Shown piece after piece: positions 46,801 to 56,244 of a stretch of 64,000 nt of DNA. Made by a program: the position numbers and the translations under genes. The stretch comes from Coccinella septempunctata (lineage: Eukaryota; Arthropoda; Insecta; Coleoptera; Coccinellidae): positions 16,345,001 to 16,409,000 of the forward strand of contig NC_058198.1 in assembly GCF_907165205.1 (NCBI RefSeq). The letters are read 5' to 3'. The notes beneath the pieces were generated by a model that had not been told where the DNA came from, ran no database searches, and saw only the letters and a list, made by a program, of their open reading frames with translations. Every line of letters begins with the position of its first letter. Position 1 is the stretch's first letter.

Positions 46801-48637
46801 GTTTCATTTTAAAACTAGAATTATCTTTCGAACTTAACTGTTTATTTATACTTTCTACTTTATTTACATTAATTTTGTTGATACTACTTGTATCACCAGG
46901 ATTGACTCTTGCTGAAATTCGATAAACGCCATCCGATACAAAGAGCAGGGAGATCTTTCTTCTTAATTTTCTAGATAAAATAAATCCATTATTAGCATTT
47001 AGCACAAGACTTGTCCCAAACTGAATATTAAATGCACGGACACTGAGAATATTATCCCTTACTTCGGGGACATACTGAACATTAGCTAGATGTACAATGT
47101 GCGAACTTTTTCCAAACTGTACTAGTAATGGAAGTGTTCCCTGACCCATTGACATAGTGCTTTCAGTTTCCGATGCCAAAACAACAGATATCGGCTCTTT
47201 ATAAGCCTGATAGTTCAACAAAATATTCTGTACATTCACTACATGGTGAGATGCACCAGAATCAACTAGAAATGTTGCAAACATACTGAAATTATTCAAA
47301 TCGAACAATGACTTACTAGATTTTTGATCTTTCAGTTTCCTACAGTCCTTCTTTTCGTGTCCCTTCTTATGGCAGAAAAAGCAGAATCTCTCTGTGTTCA
47401 CACATGTGTTTGACTTGTGGAACATCAAACCACATTTTCTGCAACTTGCCTCACGCTTTTCAGCTGGTGTCATTTTCTTGATTTTCTCCAACTGATCCAG
47501 TGTGTAAGGACTCTTTTCTGCCCTTTTCTCTTTAAAATAAGGAGACCTCTTAGCTTGATATTTCTCTTTCTTTGAACCATCCCTGTTTGTTCGATCAGAC
47601 CTATTCTCTAAACAAAAATCACAACAATTATTATCATCTCTCTTACCACATTTGATGCAGAGCACTGAAACTGAATTAGGATTAGCAAAAGTACATTCTC
47701 CAATGGGATCATCAATACAAAAAGAGCATACAGTATACACTTCATTGATCTCAGTATTGAGATTCTCACCCGTAATACCAAAACACTCGGAACAAATATC
47801 CAAACTATCATTTGATTCATTCTTATACATACTGTTTTCTGCTTCCTTAAAATATTGGCTATTCGCCACCTCCAGAAAGGCATTCTTTACGAACTCGTAC
47901 GTCCTCGTTTCCTCTGGTAGTGTAGCCATTGTGGTGAAAAACGCCAAGAAACCATTAGCATCCTTGATTTTATGTAGAAAATATCCCACTATGATCTTCG
48001 GGTCCAACGGAAAGCCCAGTTCCTTGAATTCTTGAACTCCTTTTTCGAATTGTGAGACGAAGTTCACCGGGTTCATCTCCGGGTAAAATGTAATTTTTCC
48101 AAAATTGTCCAAAACTTCCACCATTTTTTGGACATCATTTTTGCCGAACATTTGGATAAGTTTTTTGAAGGCTTCAGCTGCCGATTCTTCGCTTTCTATT
48201 ACAGCTCTGGGAGCGTGCTGCAAAGATGCTTCCAAGTATTGTAGCACTTGAGCGTTGTACATGTTTTTCTCTTCTACGCTCATGTTACACTCTGGTCCAC
48301 CCATGTTGTGCAGTAGAAATTGGGATCTTCCTAGGGCCCTGATGTCACGTTCGACTCTTTGTTTCCATGAACGGAAATTGGAATGACCCCTCAGCTTGTC
48401 GCTGGTCTCAAATTGAGGTATTATGAAGGTGGGTATATTGACCTTCTCCACAGATTGTTCTGATACTGTGCTTCCTGTTGACGTTGCCGGAGGATTCAAG
48501 TTGTTTATTTGCTCTGCCAACATCTTCACGAAATTGGTGTTCGTGAGCATTGCAAAAATATTTTCTGGTACTCCCATCGTTGACCTTTCGCTTGCATCGG
48601 ATTGGTCCATCTCGATCATCTCTTCTTGATTGAACAT
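43844..48637 (-). CDS. Copia C gag-pol polyprotein, open but RT active site mutated
   Basis: One uninterrupted frame of 1597 residues from ATG 48637 (MFNQEE) to the stop at 43844-43846. Gag with CxxC cluster and zinc knuckle, protease VDSGASHH, integrase HSDLL/DNGTEF/AERFN, RT, and RNase H are all present in order. The RT core reads YVND instead of YVDD, because GAT became AAT (44771-44773 on the plus strand). The lost aspartate is one of the two invariant metal ligands, so reverse transcriptase is predicted dead. Gag carries one further private change (FYPEMN for FYPKMN). An in-frame GTG 17 codons upstream is an unlikely start. Confidence 0.95.
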   Translation of the reverse strand: MFNQEEMIEMDQSDASERSTMGVPENIFAMLTNTNFVKMLAEQINNLNPPATSTGSTVSEQSVEKVNIPTFIIPQFETSDKLRGHSNFRSWKQRVERDIRALGRSQFLLHNMGGPECNMSVEEKNMYNAQVLQYLEASLQHAPRAVIESEESAAEAFKKLIQMFGKNDVQKMVEVLDNFGKITFYPEMNPVNFVSQFEKGVQEFKELGFPLDPKIIVGYFLHKIKDANGFLAFFTTMATLPEETRTYEFVKNAFLEVANSQYFKEAENSMYKNESNDSLDICSECFGITGENLNTEINEVYTVCSFCIDDPIGECTFANPNSVSVLCIKCGKRDDNNCCDFCLENRSDRTNRDGSKKEKYQAKRSPYFKEKRAEKSPYTLDQLEKIKKMTPAEKREASCRKCGLMFHKSNTCVNTERFCFFCHKKGHEKKDCRKLKDQKSSKSLFDLNNFSMFATFLVDSGASHHVVNVQNILLNYQAYKEPISVVLASETESTMSMGQGTLPLLVQFGKSSHIVHLANVQYVPEVRDNILSVRAFNIQFGTSLVLNANNGFILSRKLRRKISLLFVSDGVYRISARVNPGDTSSINKINVNKVESINKQLSSKDNSSFKMKLSVIKPNKKVNNSRRETRKLRKRFTRNQLKMLAQEGSMWHRRMGHISSSYLGKLPNVVQGVKELTYNLSTGNCTICSKAKMTRKTCAKERDRATRACEILHSDLLTVNPPTHYTKKKYILIVLDDYSRYAQIFLMKQKSETFKFLKSALNYLQSLFPSPGQFRKLRCDNGTEFISESCQQVLDQFGIQIQLAEPYQHEHNGTAERFNRTLQERARALLFESGFPNTFWGFAFSTACYLYNRTPHSSLDFLTPYEKLYGKQADLQNIRIFGSQAEVRNENVPKGKKLNARSSTMYLIGYTDTGYLLYDPKTCKTITSCNVLINEELTYKSYESKLSVPSDELTVSSESVESSENVSVTPSVGNSVASITDISVVPPTGNSVVSVANNPVEMNSVEQNSDSVRTTSPVQSSSNNSVDKTSATNMLENVSVSSQINNEIEYEEISQLDDFDGNETSGLYMPQISVNATILNPFGFVYDTKIYQTSRTPQTYLEAMTCSESSKWITAIQSELEAINQHEVWEIVERKQGMKSIPLKWVFTVKDNGVCKARLVVVGCKDTEKYTPEETASPTPALSVVKLLFALSVSRNWHVEQLDVKTAFLQGEIDRPKYVSVPEGINLDKSKVILKLRKALYGLSIAPKCWFMTLHNFLKDSGFESNLREPCLYKKKEDSNIILILVYVNDLLITGSCRNLIQENVNMLKSRFKVKQFGFPTKFLGLEITRSENQLFLHQTQFVNEMLKEFRMENSNSVDTPLVPQGNHKVPEVTNEADFPYKKAIGSLLYLSMFTRPDISFAVGYLARFQANPQQYHWTLVKRVFRYLKGTSQLGLKFTVGSPILSCYCDADFSGDKCGQKSTTGFVIFAFGNPVVWCSKLQSTIAQSSAEAEFIALTHATNEILFLAQLLEETVGLRAFPVNIYEDNEAARRNCLASTSKSRLKYVERKYLLIRQHVRDKKINIVKINTNDQIADILTKPAAKLTKFRDHLVFYEV

Positions 48638-48752
48638 GCTTGTTGTTTTGATGTTGAACACGTGGTCTTGTAGTCTTCTGTTCAACACGTGGTCTTCTAG
48701 TCTTCTGTTTCTTAATTAACACGCACGCACATACACACAAGCGCTGCTACCA
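48638..48752 (-). promoter_or_regulatory. Copia C leader: E-box repeats and primer-binding site
   Basis: Two 27-bp units with CACGTG, then the complement of TGGTAGCAGCGC ending at 48752 against the shared LTR. Same layout as copia A. Confidence 0.7.
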
Positions 48753-49052
48753 TGAGAGGGTGGATACTTTTGAAACTGATGAGACGGTTTTAACAAAGTT
48801 TATTTAAAGATATATTAACACACTGGTGAATAATACAAAATGGCCGATGGTCGCTTGAAACTATTAATAGTGAGAGTAGCCTTTATCTATTCGCATTCCC
48901 GACAGAACTGGCTTCTGCACCATTAATAGCACGTGTACCTAACTTAGTTGCGCATGCGCATTAGGCCGAACATAATATTAGTTGTCAGCAGGTTGCTTTA
49001 TAGAAGTGGACTGGTCCCAAATCAACTTTGGCCAGCAGTTCTTACTTCAACA
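48753..49052 (-). repeat. Shared LTR: 5' LTR of copia C and 3' LTR of copia D
   Basis: 300 bp between two complete bodies. There is no target duplication or extra sequence on either side, so it serves both elements. Confidence 0.93.
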
Positions 49053-50080
49053 CCCCCTCCCAAACTGAGGACCTGACAACTAATCAACAGAAAACTGAAA
49101 GTTCCATTGAACTGACTTCGATAAACTAAGAAATATAGAATATATATAAAGTATACAATAGTAGATAGTATTTTATTTGAATTTATATAAATCAAGCCTT
49201 AAACCTACAACAGGATTGTCAGTGGAACCATACAGAGCTGTTGCTGTGAGGCAATGGAATAGGGTTCCTTATAGCGAACCAACTGTCCTTCATATTTGTT
49301 ATGGTATCAATACATTGTGTCCAGGGACCGGAGACCCTTCCCACAAGTGATATTATACCATCATATCAACTGAAACTGATCAACAGATACATATGCCATA
49401 ATGCATGCATATCCCATAGTAGATCAACATATAAATGACATGACTGATCACATACATAGTATGTTCCATCATATCAGACTAACATGATTAATTCATTACA
49501 CACATGTGGTCAGAATTTTGGATTTCGCATCTATCATTTCCAGAAACCGGAGACCCTTCCAAATCAAGACACTAGTATTCGTAAGAGTATGTATCCAGGG
49601 ACCGGAGACCCTTCCTACATGTCTCAAATGAACACTTCAACATGTATATTCATTAAAGTATATCTCCAGGGACCGAAGACCCTTCCAATATAACTCGAAC
49701 AAATATACAACAAATTTTGAGTATTATCAGATTATGTTTCCAGGAACGAAGAACCTTTCCACAATATACAGATAAAACACTCAACAGACATATTACCAAA
49801 GTACCTAAGGGATCGAAGATCCTTTCAAGATACTAAGATAAACAACAGAATTCATTATCAGAGTATGTTTTAGATCAAAGACCATTTATAACACTACTCA
49901 GATAAGGTATACATAATGACTGAAAAGAAAAGAATTAATATTACTTATGAAATGTTTGATCAAACAGAGCATGTTTTGAGTTTGTCGTTGACTTTTCTCA
50001 TTTTCTTCCTATAATATTGAATCATTATGACTTATTACTTGGTTATCATCTTATGCTTGGATTGGATATTTTCATGCAAA
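49053..50080 (-). other. Copia D 3' non-coding region with motif array
   Basis: Same length and content as in copia C: polypurine tract complement at 49053-49061 and six motif variants at about 49321-49830. No gene. Confidence 0.75.
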
Positions 50081-53000
50081 TCAAACCTCATAGAATACAA
50101 GGTGATCACGAAACTTAGTGAGCTTTGCTGCTGGTTTTGTTAGAATGTCAGCAATCTGATCATTGGTATTGATCTTCACAATATTAATTTTCTTATCTCT
50201 TACGTGTTGACGAATCAATAAATATTTACGTTCCACATACTTCAAGCGGCTTTTACTTGTGCTAGCCAGACAGTTACGTCTTGCTGCTTCATTGTCTTCA
50301 TATATATTAACTGGAAATGCTCTGAGACCCACAGTCTCTTCTAATAATTGTGCTAAAAATAGAATTTCATTAGTAGCATGAGTAAGTGCAATAAATTCCG
50401 CTTCTGCTGAACTTTGTGCTATTGTTGATTGAAGTTTTGAGCACCATACAACAGGATTACCAAATGCAAAAATCACAAAGCCTGTGGTCGACTTTTGACC
50501 ACACTTATCACCTGAAAAATCTGCATCACAATAACATGACAAAATTGGAGATCCTACTGTGAATTTTAGACCTAACTGACTTGTACCTTTCAAATACCTG
50601 AAAACTCTTTTAACTAATGTCCAATGATACTGCTGTGGATTAGCTTGGAATCTAGCCAAATAACCTACGGCAAAGGATATATCAGGTCTTGTGAACATAC
50701 TTAAATACAGTAGGGAACCTATAGCTTTCTTATACGGAAAATCTGCTTCATTCGTTACTTCCGGAACTTTATGATTTCCTTGAGGAACTAAAGGAGTGTC
50801 AACTGAATTTGAGTTTTCCATTCGAAATTCTTTCAACATTTCATTAACAAACTGTGTTTGATGAAGAAACAACTGATTTTCTGATCTAGTGATTTCCAAA
50901 CCAAGAAATTTTGTAGGAAAGCCAAATTGTTTTACCTTAAAACGTGACTTCAACATATTCACATTTTCCTGAATAAGGTTTCTACAACTACCTGTAATTA
51001 ATAGATCATCAACATATACTAAAATCAAAATGATATTACTATCTTCCTTTTTCTTATATAAACATGGTTCTCGTAAATTTGATTCAAAACCAGAATCCTT
51101 CAGAAAATTATGAAGTGTCATAAACCAACATTTCGGTGCTATAGATAATCCATAAAGAGCTTTTCGTAACTTCAATATTACCTTTGATTTATCAAGATTG
51201 ATTCCTTCAGGAACACTTACATATTTTGGTCGATCAATTTCACCTTGAAGAAATGCTGTTTTGACATCCAACTGTTCAACATGCCAATTCCTAGAAACTG
51301 ACAAAGCAAATAATAATTTAACAACTGATAGAGCTGGTGTAGGAGATGCAGTTTCCTCAGGAGTATACTTTTCAGTATCTTTGCATCCTACAACAACTAA
51401 ACGAGCCTTACACACACCATTGTCCTTAACTGTAAATACCCATTTCAACGGAATACTTTTCATACCTTGTTTTCTTTCCACAATTTCCCAAACTTCATGT
51501 TGGTTTATAGCTTCAAGTTCGGACTGAATGGCAGTAATCCATTTGCTACTTTCTGAACATGTCATTGCTTCCAGATATGTTTGAGGTGTTCTACTCGTTT
51601 GATAGATTTTTGTATCATATACAAAACCAAATGGATTCAAAATTGTGGCATTAACTGAAATTTGCGGCATATAAAGTCCACTGGTTTCATTGCCATCAAA
51701 ATCATCTAGCTGGGATATTTCTTCATATTCTATCTCATTATTTATCTGAGAGCTAACTGAAACATTTTCTAACATATTTGTAGCACTTGTTTTATCAACA
51801 GAATTGTTGGAGCTACTCTGTACTGGACTTGTAGTTCTTACAGAATCAGAGTTTTGTTCAACTGAGTTCATTTCAACAGGATTGTTTGCAACTGATACAA
51901 CAGAATTGCCAGTAGGTGGCACAACAGATATGTCCGTAATGGACGCAACAGAATTGCCTACAGAGGGCGTAACAGAAACATTCTCACTGGACTCAACAGA
52001 TTCAGACGAAACTGTTAATTCATCACTTGGAACTGATAACTTTGATTCATATGACTTGTAGGTCAACTCTTCATTTATTAGAACATTACAAGATGTAATA
52101 GTCTTACAGGTTTTAGGATCATACAACAAATAGCCAGTATCGGTATATCCTATTAAATACATTGTGCTGGATCTTGCATTCAACTTTTTACCTTTTGGAA
52201 CATTTTCATTTCTAACTTCTGCCTGTGAACCGAAAATTCTTATATTTTGCAGATCGGCTTGTTTTCCATAGAGTTTTTCATATGGAGTCAGAAAGTCTAA
52301 TGATGAATGAGGCGTACGATTGTATAGATAGCAAGCAGTCGAAAATGCAAAACCCCAGAAAGTATTTGGAAAGCCTGATTCAAATAACAAGGCTCTAGCC
52401 CTTTCTTGGAGTGTTCTATTGAACCTTTCAGCAGTTCCATTATGCTCATGTTGATAAGGTTCTGCTAACTGAATTTGAATACCAAACTGATCGAGAACTT
52501 GTTGACAAGATTCGCTGATAAACTCTGTTCCATTATCACAACGTAATTTTCTGAATTGACCAGGACTAGGAAATAATGACTGAAGATAGTTCAAAGCAGA
52601 CTTCAAAAACTTGAAAGTTTCAGACTTTTGTTTCATCAGGAAAATTTGTGCATATCTTGAATAATCATCTAGAACAATTAAAATATACTTTTTCTTAGTG
52701 TAATGTGTTGGCGGATTGACAGTTAATAGATCTGAATGAAGAATTTCACAAGCTCTAGTGGCTCGATCTCTTTCTTTTGCACATGTTTTTCTGGTCATTT
52801 TTGCTTTAGAACAAATTGTACAATTACCAGTACTGAGATTATACGTGAGTTCTTTAACTCCTTGAACAACATTAGGTAATTTTCCTAAGTAAGAAGATGA
52901 TATATGACCCATTCTACGATGCCACATACTACCTTCCTGAGCCAACATTTTTAACTGATTACGAGTAAATCTTTTACGTAATTTTCGTGTTTCTCTTCTA

Positions 53001-54874
53001 CTATTATTGACTTTCTTATTGGGTTTGATAACTGAGAGTTTCATTTTAAAACTAGAATTATCTTTCGAACTTAACTGTTTATTTATACTTTCTACTTTAT
53101 TTACATTAATTTTGTTGATACTACTTGTATCACCAGGATTGACTCTTGCTGAAATTCGATAAACGCCATCCGATACAAAGAGCAGGGAGATCTTTCTTCT
53201 TAATTTTCTAGATAAAATAAATCCATTATTAGCATTTAGCACAAGACTTGTCCCAAACTGAATATTAAATGCACGGACACTGAGAATATTATCCCTTACT
53301 TCGGGGACATACTGAACATTAGCTAGATGTACAATGTGCGAACTTTTTCCAAACTGTACTAGTAATGGAAGTGTTCCCTGACCCATTGACATAGTGCTTT
53401 CAGTTTCCGATGCCAAAACAACAGATATCGGCTCTTTATAAGCCTGATAGTTCAACAAAATATTCTGTACATTCACTACATGGTGAGATGCACCAGAATC
53501 AACTAGAAATGTTGCAAACATACTGAAATTATTCAAATCGAACAATGACTTACTAGATTTTTGATCTTTCAGTTTCCTACAGTCCTTCTTTTCGTGTCCC
53601 TTCTTATGGCAGAAAAAGCAGAATCTCTCTGTGTTCACACATGTGTTTGACTTGTGGAACATCAAACCACATTTTCTGCAACTTGCCTCACGCTTTTCAG
53701 CTGGTGTCATTTTCTTGATTTTCTCCAACTGATCCAGTGTGTAAGGACTCTTTTCTGCCCTTTTCTCTTTAAAATAAGGAGACCTCTTAGCTTGATATTT
53801 CTCTTTCTTTGAACCATCCCTGTTTGTTCGATCAGATCTATTCTCTAAACAAAAATCACAACAATTATTATCATCTCTCTTACCACATTTGATGCAGAGC
53901 ACTGAAACTGAATTAGGATTAGCAAAAGTACATTCTCCAATGGGATCATCAATACAAAAAGAGCATACAGTATACACTTCATTGATCTCAGTATTGAGAT
54001 TCTCACCCGTAATACCAAAACACTCGGAACAAATATCCAAACTATCATTTGATTCATTCTTATACATACTGTTTTCTGCTTCCTTAAAATATTGGCTATT
54101 CGCCACCTCCAGAAAGGCATTCTTTACGAACTCGTACGTCCTCGTTTCCTCTGGTAGTGTAGCCATTGTGGTGAAAAACGCCAAGAAACCATTAGCATCC
54201 TTGATTTTATGTAGAAAATATCCCACTATGATCTTCGGGTCCAACGGAAAGCCCAGTTCCTTGAATTCTTGAACTCCTTTTTCGAATTGTGAGACGAAGT
54301 TCACCGGGTTCATCTTCGGGTAAAATGTAATTTTTCCAAAATTGTCCAAAACTTCCACCATTTTTTGGACATCATTTTTGCCGAACATTTGGATAAGTTT
54401 TTTGAAGGCTTCAGCTGCCGATTCTTCGCTTTCTATTACAGCTCTGGGAGCGTGCTGCAAAGATGCTTCCAAGTATTGTAGCACTTGAGCGTTGTACATG
54501 TTTTTCTCTTCTACGCTCATGGTACACTCTGGTCCACCCATGTTGTGCAGTAGAAATTGGGATCTTCCTAGGGCCCTGATGTCACGTTCGACTCTTTGTT
54601 TCCATGAACGGAAATTGGAATGACCTCTCAGCTTGTCGCTGGTCTCAAATTGAGGTATTATGAAGGTGGGTATATTGACCTTCTCCACAGATTGTTCTGA
54701 TACTGTGCTTCCTGTTGACGTTGCCGGAGGATTCAAGTTGTTTATTTGCTCTGCCAACATCTTCACGAAATTGGTGTTCGTGAGCATTGCAAAAATATTT
54801 TCTGGTACTCCCATCGTTGACCTTTCGCTTGCATCGGATTGGTCCATCTCGATCTTCTCTTCTTGATTGAACAT
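50081..54874 (-). CDS. Copia D gag-pol polyprotein, intact (best candidate for function)
   Basis: One frame of 1597 residues from ATG 54874 to the stop at 50081-50083. Gag (1-440) has a capsid-like part, four CxxC pairs (CSEC, CSFC, CIKC, CDFC), a CRKC pair and the CCHC knuckle CFFCHKKGHEKKDC. Then come protease VDSGASHH (about 458), GAG-pre-integrase with HRRMGH and CTIC (about 650-690), and integrase with the D-D-E residues in HSDLL, DNGTEF and HNGTAERFN (about 713-815). A serine-rich linker of about 150 residues precedes the RT with LVYVDDLLITG (about 1286) and RNase H with CDADFS, SAEAEF and EDNEAA. Every catalytic residue I can name is present and there is no stop or frameshift. LTRs are nearly identical. 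Gag and Pol share one frame without a stop, as in many copia elements. Confidence 0.96.
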   Translation of the reverse strand: MFNQEEKIEMDQSDASERSTMGVPENIFAMLTNTNFVKMLAEQINNLNPPATSTGSTVSEQSVEKVNIPTFIIPQFETSDKLRGHSNFRSWKQRVERDIRALGRSQFLLHNMGGPECTMSVEEKNMYNAQVLQYLEASLQHAPRAVIESEESAAEAFKKLIQMFGKNDVQKMVEVLDNFGKITFYPKMNPVNFVSQFEKGVQEFKELGFPLDPKIIVGYFLHKIKDANGFLAFFTTMATLPEETRTYEFVKNAFLEVANSQYFKEAENSMYKNESNDSLDICSECFGITGENLNTEINEVYTVCSFCIDDPIGECTFANPNSVSVLCIKCGKRDDNNCCDFCLENRSDRTNRDGSKKEKYQAKRSPYFKEKRAEKSPYTLDQLEKIKKMTPAEKREASCRKCGLMFHKSNTCVNTERFCFFCHKKGHEKKDCRKLKDQKSSKSLFDLNNFSMFATFLVDSGASHHVVNVQNILLNYQAYKEPISVVLASETESTMSMGQGTLPLLVQFGKSSHIVHLANVQYVPEVRDNILSVRAFNIQFGTSLVLNANNGFILSRKLRRKISLLFVSDGVYRISARVNPGDTSSINKINVNKVESINKQLSSKDNSSFKMKLSVIKPNKKVNNSRRETRKLRKRFTRNQLKMLAQEGSMWHRRMGHISSSYLGKLPNVVQGVKELTYNLSTGNCTICSKAKMTRKTCAKERDRATRACEILHSDLLTVNPPTHYTKKKYILIVLDDYSRYAQIFLMKQKSETFKFLKSALNYLQSLFPSPGQFRKLRCDNGTEFISESCQQVLDQFGIQIQLAEPYQHEHNGTAERFNRTLQERARALLFESGFPNTFWGFAFSTACYLYNRTPHSSLDFLTPYEKLYGKQADLQNIRIFGSQAEVRNENVPKGKKLNARSSTMYLIGYTDTGYLLYDPKTCKTITSCNVLINEELTYKSYESKLSVPSDELTVSSESVESSENVSVTPSVGNSVASITDISVVPPTGNSVVSVANNPVEMNSVEQNSDSVRTTSPVQSSSNNSVDKTSATNMLENVSVSSQINNEIEYEEISQLDDFDGNETSGLYMPQISVNATILNPFGFVYDTKIYQTSRTPQTYLEAMTCSESSKWITAIQSELEAINQHEVWEIVERKQGMKSIPLKWVFTVKDNGVCKARLVVVGCKDTEKYTPEETASPTPALSVVKLLFALSVSRNWHVEQLDVKTAFLQGEIDRPKYVSVPEGINLDKSKVILKLRKALYGLSIAPKCWFMTLHNFLKDSGFESNLREPCLYKKKEDSNIILILVYVDDLLITGSCRNLIQENVNMLKSRFKVKQFGFPTKFLGLEITRSENQLFLHQTQFVNEMLKEFRMENSNSVDTPLVPQGNHKVPEVTNEADFPYKKAIGSLLYLSMFTRPDISFAVGYLARFQANPQQYHWTLVKRVFRYLKGTSQLGLKFTVGSPILSCYCDADFSGDKCGQKSTTGFVIFAFGNPVVWCSKLQSTIAQSSAEAEFIALTHATNEILFLAQLLEETVGLRAFPVNIYEDNEAARRNCLASTSKSRLKYVERKYLLIRQHVRDKKINIVKINTNDQIADILTKPAAKLTKFRDHLVFYEV

Positions 54875-54989
54875 GCTTGTTGTTTTGATGTTGAACACGT
54901 GGTCTTGTAGTCTTCTGTTCAACACGTGGTCTTCTAGTCTTCTGTTTCTTAATTAACACGCACGCACATACACACAAGCGCTGCTACCA
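54875..54989 (-). promoter_or_regulatory. Copia D leader: E-box repeats and primer-binding site
   Basis: Same as in copia C. The primer-binding site complement (GCGCTGCTACCA) occupies 54978-54989 against the LTR. Confidence 0.7.
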
Positions 54990-55289
54990 TGAGAGGGTGG
55001 ATACTTTTGAAACTGATGAGACGGTTTCAACAAAGTTTATTTAAAGATATATTAACACACTGGTGAATAATACAAAATGGCCGATGGTCGCTTGAAACTA
55101 TTAATAGTGAGAGTAGCCTTTATCTATTCGCATTCCCGACAGAACTGGCTTCTGCACCATTAATAGCACGTGTACCTAACTTAGTTGCGCATGCGCATTA
55201 GGCCGAACATAATATTAGTTGTCAGCAGGTTGCTTTATAGAAGTGGACTGGTCCCAAATCAACTTTGGCCAGCAGTTCTTACTTCAACA
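54990..55289 (-). repeat. Copia D 5' LTR
   Basis: 300 bp; I find one difference from the other two LTRs of the pair (GGTTTCAAC for GGTTTTAAC, about 55028), pointing to recent origin. Confidence 0.93.
55186..55197. promoter_or_regulatory. NRF-1-like palindrome in the copia LTR
   Basis: TGCGCATGCGCA is a perfect 12-bp palindrome and matches the consensus site of NRF-1 (Ewg in Drosophila). It is conserved in every LTR in the window, including both subfamilies, about 40 bp downstream of TATAAA and close to a CACGTG E-box. A role in transcription is inferred. Confidence 0.55.
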
Positions 55290-56081
55290 GATAACAGTGT
55301 TAGGAGGTTCACAAGACTGGTTATGTATCCTGGGCTGTCATACCAGATAAACAGGGTGTTTCGGGAGCACAATGTGACAGCTGCCTTTTACAATAAGATC
55401 AATGTAAAGAAGAGATTCTTCACCAAGCTCAAAGACGACACCCCCATCCTAAAACAATCAGAGGTGATATACAAGATTCCGTGTGGTGACTGCGAGAGAT
55501 GTTATGTGGGCCAAACCAAGCAGTTGCTCCAGGACAGAATCAGACAACACCAAAATGACGTAAACAAGAGGGATAAAAGTACACAGAGGACAGCACTAGC
55601 CACACATGCAATAGTGAATTCACATAGTTTTGACTTCTCGAATGTTTCCATATTGGACAAAGAATCAGGCTATAATAGAAGACTCATGAGTGAAATGATA
55701 CACATACAAAGACAGTGCACGGTGAATTTTAGAGAGGACACGCAAGACTTAAGCTCGGTGTACCATAGCCTCATAGCTAACATGTAGTTTTGCTCGGTTT
55801 GTTAACAACTTTGTGCAATGTTCTGTTTGTTTTATCTTAGCATAGATGGCGTTGACAGCTGTGACATACCACTAACCCAGAGAAAAAAAGAAAAAGAAAA
55901 TGTATTCTGTGTTAGTTCCTTTTTTAACCTCGTTTCTTATAATAGTCTTCAAATTTACCCATGTAACAGAACTCAAAAAAAAATCTTTCTAGATCAACAA
56001 TTTTGTGACAATATCTGGCGAATGTCCAACTTATCATGAGTGACGATTCAAAAATTTCTTCTTTAAATAGAATAAAATAAG
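55290..56081 (+). pseudogene. PLE copy P9, 3' part (after the copia pair)
   Basis: Starts with the second GATAA, then codes NSVRRFTRLVMYPG, the full GIY-YIG domain (CGDCERCYVG, RIRQH, LMSEMIHI) and the stop at 55785-55787. The 3' region follows to 56081. The LMSEM change and the diverged 3' region are shared with 20504-21296. Together with 40355-42515 it forms one split element. Confidence 0.92.
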
Positions 56082-56145
56082 GTGAGTGCTTTGTCATGGC
56101 TTTCGTCTCCTATGTTAAACGTTAATGTTTACTTGTTTCCCACAG
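56082..56145 (+). other. PLE leader intron-like segment (P10)
   Basis: Same 64-nt GT-AG segment as at 37401-37464, followed by the hammerhead-like hairpin at 56146-56182. Confidence 0.65.
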
Positions 56146-56244
56146 CCTTGAGAAAGGAGAAATGCTTCTCCGAAACGTCGGCAAATTTTGAATAAAATTT
56201 TTGAATAATAAGTGTCCAAATTCCTGCTATCTTTCTTCAGTTTG

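Larger units (their letters stand above)
42516..55289 (-). mobile_element. Tandem copia pair C and D sharing a middle LTR
   Basis: Three 300-bp LTRs (42516-42815, 48753-49052, 54990-55289) enclose two internal regions of exactly 5937 bp each. The target duplication GATAA (42511-42515, 55290-55294) flanks the whole, so it occupies one insertion site. The site and duplication are those of copia A in the inverted copy. LTR-body-LTR-body-LTR most simply reflects unequal crossing-over between LTRs, or between sister elements. Confidence 0.95.
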
